Origin: Nitrospirota bacterium
GTDB lineage: Bacteria; Nitrospirota; Thermodesulfovibrionia; Thermodesulfovibrionales; UBA6898
Length of the DNA stretch: 5,128 nucleotides
Assembly: GCA_029858145.1 (NCBI GenBank)
Contig: JAOUFP010000239.1
Coordinates: 1-5,128 of the forward strand
Direction: 5' to 3'
This document shows positions 4,149 through 5,128 of this stretch, piece after piece (the stretch's first letter is position 1; every line of letters begins with the position of its first letter). The notes under the pieces are model-generated. The model worked only from the letters and a program-made list of their open reading frames with translations. It searched no databases and had not been told where the DNA came from. Position numbers and translations under genes: made by a program.

Positions 4149-5128
4149 TCAAGATGGGATTATCAGGGTGAAGACAGAACCTTTGCCATAACTGCTCTGC
4201 ACGGTGATCTTTCCCCCGTGTGCCTCAACCAGCTCTCTCACAATGGTGAGGCCGATGCCGAGGCCGCCTTCCGACACCCTGTAGAAACGCTCGAATATAA
4301 AGGGGAGATCTGACTCCCTGATGCCGCAGCCGGTGTCTCCTGCTTCAATGCTGACTTTATCTCCGCTGCTCATTGCCCTGACCCAGACCCTGCCGTTCTT
4401 CTCAGTTGCCTTCAGGGCATTGCTCAGGAGGTTGATGATTATCTGGCTCAGCTTGTCCGGATCAGCGCTGACCGCGAGATTGTCATCACAGAAGAGTTCG
4501 AGCGAAACCCCTTTATCCATAAAAGTTTTGTTAAGCCTCTCTGTTATATTTTTCAAAAAAGGCTGCAATTGCAGGTCTATTTTCCTGATCATAAGACTGC
4601 TCGCCTCGGCCTGAGAAAGATCTTCTATCCCGTTAAGAATGGTTTTCAGCCTGCCGATCTCTGAATAGAGAGACTTCAGTGTCTCTTTGTCGGCAGAGAT
4701 CAGCCCGTCGATCATCCCCTCAAGTTCTCCCCTGATAGCGCTGAGTGGAGTCCTGAGTTCATGGGCGATATTCGAGGTGAGCTTTTTCCTGAGCGCCTCC
4801 TGGACCTCGAGCTTCCCCGCCATCCGGTTGAACGCGTCTGAGAGCTTTCCTATTTCGTCATCACCTGATGTCCCGACCCTGCTCCTGAGATTGCCCTCCT
4901 CGATGGCAGCGGCGGCAGAGGTGAGCGCCATGATCGGCCGCGTCATCTTCCGCGAAAAGATGATGCTCAAAAAAACGGCGATGCCGCCGAGTGCAAGGAG
5001 CGATATAAGGAGAAATCTGTTCGACCTCCTGATAAAAACCTTCTCTTTCTGCGGGGGCAGAAACCTCACCTCAAGATGGCCAATCTGCTTGCCGCCGAGA
5101 AAAAGCGCGTAGGGAGTGAAGGGGCCCT
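4149..5128 (-). CDS. Sensor histidine kinase, 5' end outside the window
   Basis: The visible 325 residues are the C-terminal part of a membrane histidine kinase, numbered here from the first full codon at the window edge. A periplasmic tail (GPFTPYALFLGGKQIGHLEV) leads into a transmembrane helix (about 38-57). A HAMP domain follows (about 58-112, with the SRKMTRPI start and a DEIGKLSDAFNRM segment). The phospho-acceptor His122 lies in AHELRTPLS. The ATPase domain has the N-box INLLSNALKA (Asn236), G1 box DTGCGI (264-269), F-box FERFYR (278-283) and G2 GGLGIGL (287-293). The lid between F and G2 is only three residues (VSE), several shorter than in most relatives. The frame runs unbroken past the GTG at 5069 to the edge, so that codon is internal. 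The protein should autophosphorylate and pass phosphate to a response regulator, probably encoded beyond the right edge. The cytochrome gene 117 bp downstream is a plausible target. Confidence 0.95.
   Translation of the reverse strand, partial: GPFTPYALFLGGKQIGHLEVRFLPPQKEKVFIRRSNRFLLISLLALGGIAVFLSIIFSRKMTRPIMALTSAAAAIEEGNLRSRVGTSGDDEIGKLSDAFNRMAGKLEVQEALRKKLTSNIAHELRTPLSAIRGELEGMIDGLISADKETLKSLYSEIGRLKTILNGIEDLSQAEASSLMIRKIDLQLQPFLKNITERLNKTFMDKGVSLELFCDDNLAVSADPDKLSQIIINLLSNALKATEKNGRVWVRAMSSGDKVSIEAGDTGCGIRESDLPFIFERFYRVSEGGLGIGLTIVRELVEAHGGKITVQSSYGKGSVFTLIIPS

Noticed and set aside
5067..5069. GTG as the start of the histidine kinase
   Set aside because: The frame continues without a stop to the window edge and encodes a plausible periplasmic segment before the membrane helix.
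4687..5112. Plus-strand 141-codon open frame
   Set aside because: It is a mirror of the histidine kinase coding sequence, whose motifs are unambiguous on the minus strand.

Overview
The window looks like chromosomal sequence from an anaerobic, cytochrome-rich Gram-negative bacterium. Nitrospirota (Thermodesulfovibrio-like) or a Desulfobacterota/Geobacter-type lineage fits best. The evidence is the small multiheme c7-type cytochrome, the exported rhodanese, the strong AGGAGG ribosome sites and the moderate G+C. This placement is inferred from gene content, not measured. All six convincing genes lie on the minus strand, so transcription runs from the right edge to the left.

Layout in transcription order: (1) 5128-4149, a membrane sensor histidine kinase whose 5' end lies beyond the window edge. 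(2) 4031-3714, an exported triheme c7-type cytochrome, closed by a clear rho-independent terminator at 3662-3689. (3) 3500-3177, a small exported PepSY-like protein with its own near-consensus sigma70 promoter overlapped by a palindromic operator candidate (3531-3562). (4) 3057-2104, an NMT1/SsuA-type solute-binding protein with no signal peptide. (5) 2048-1455, an unrecognised mosaic protein with an ankyrin-like segment and a C-terminal ribbon-helix-helix-like segment, 55 bp downstream of (4) and probably in the same operon. (6) 954-427, an exported single-domain rhodanese.

Both long gene-poor stretches (1-426 and 955-1454) are rich in repeats. They hold a diverged direct repeat (1-67 and 1375-1440), several strong stem-loops (168-201, 1277-1305, 1310-1337, 1380-1402), and a 28-bp inverted repeat (388-415 and 996-1023) that brackets the rhodanese gene. 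A weak plus-strand small ORF (1179-1346) begins between a G7 and a C9 tract.

The kinase, cytochrome and PepSY protein all act in or at the cell envelope and could form a sensing and electron-transfer neighbourhood. The solute-binding protein and its partner appear to be a separate cytosolic unit with no transporter genes in view. The points most worth a second look are the leaderless binding protein with its mosaic partner, the inverted repeat around the rhodanese, and the promoter/operator at 3531-3562. No clearly new defence or mobile system is visible.
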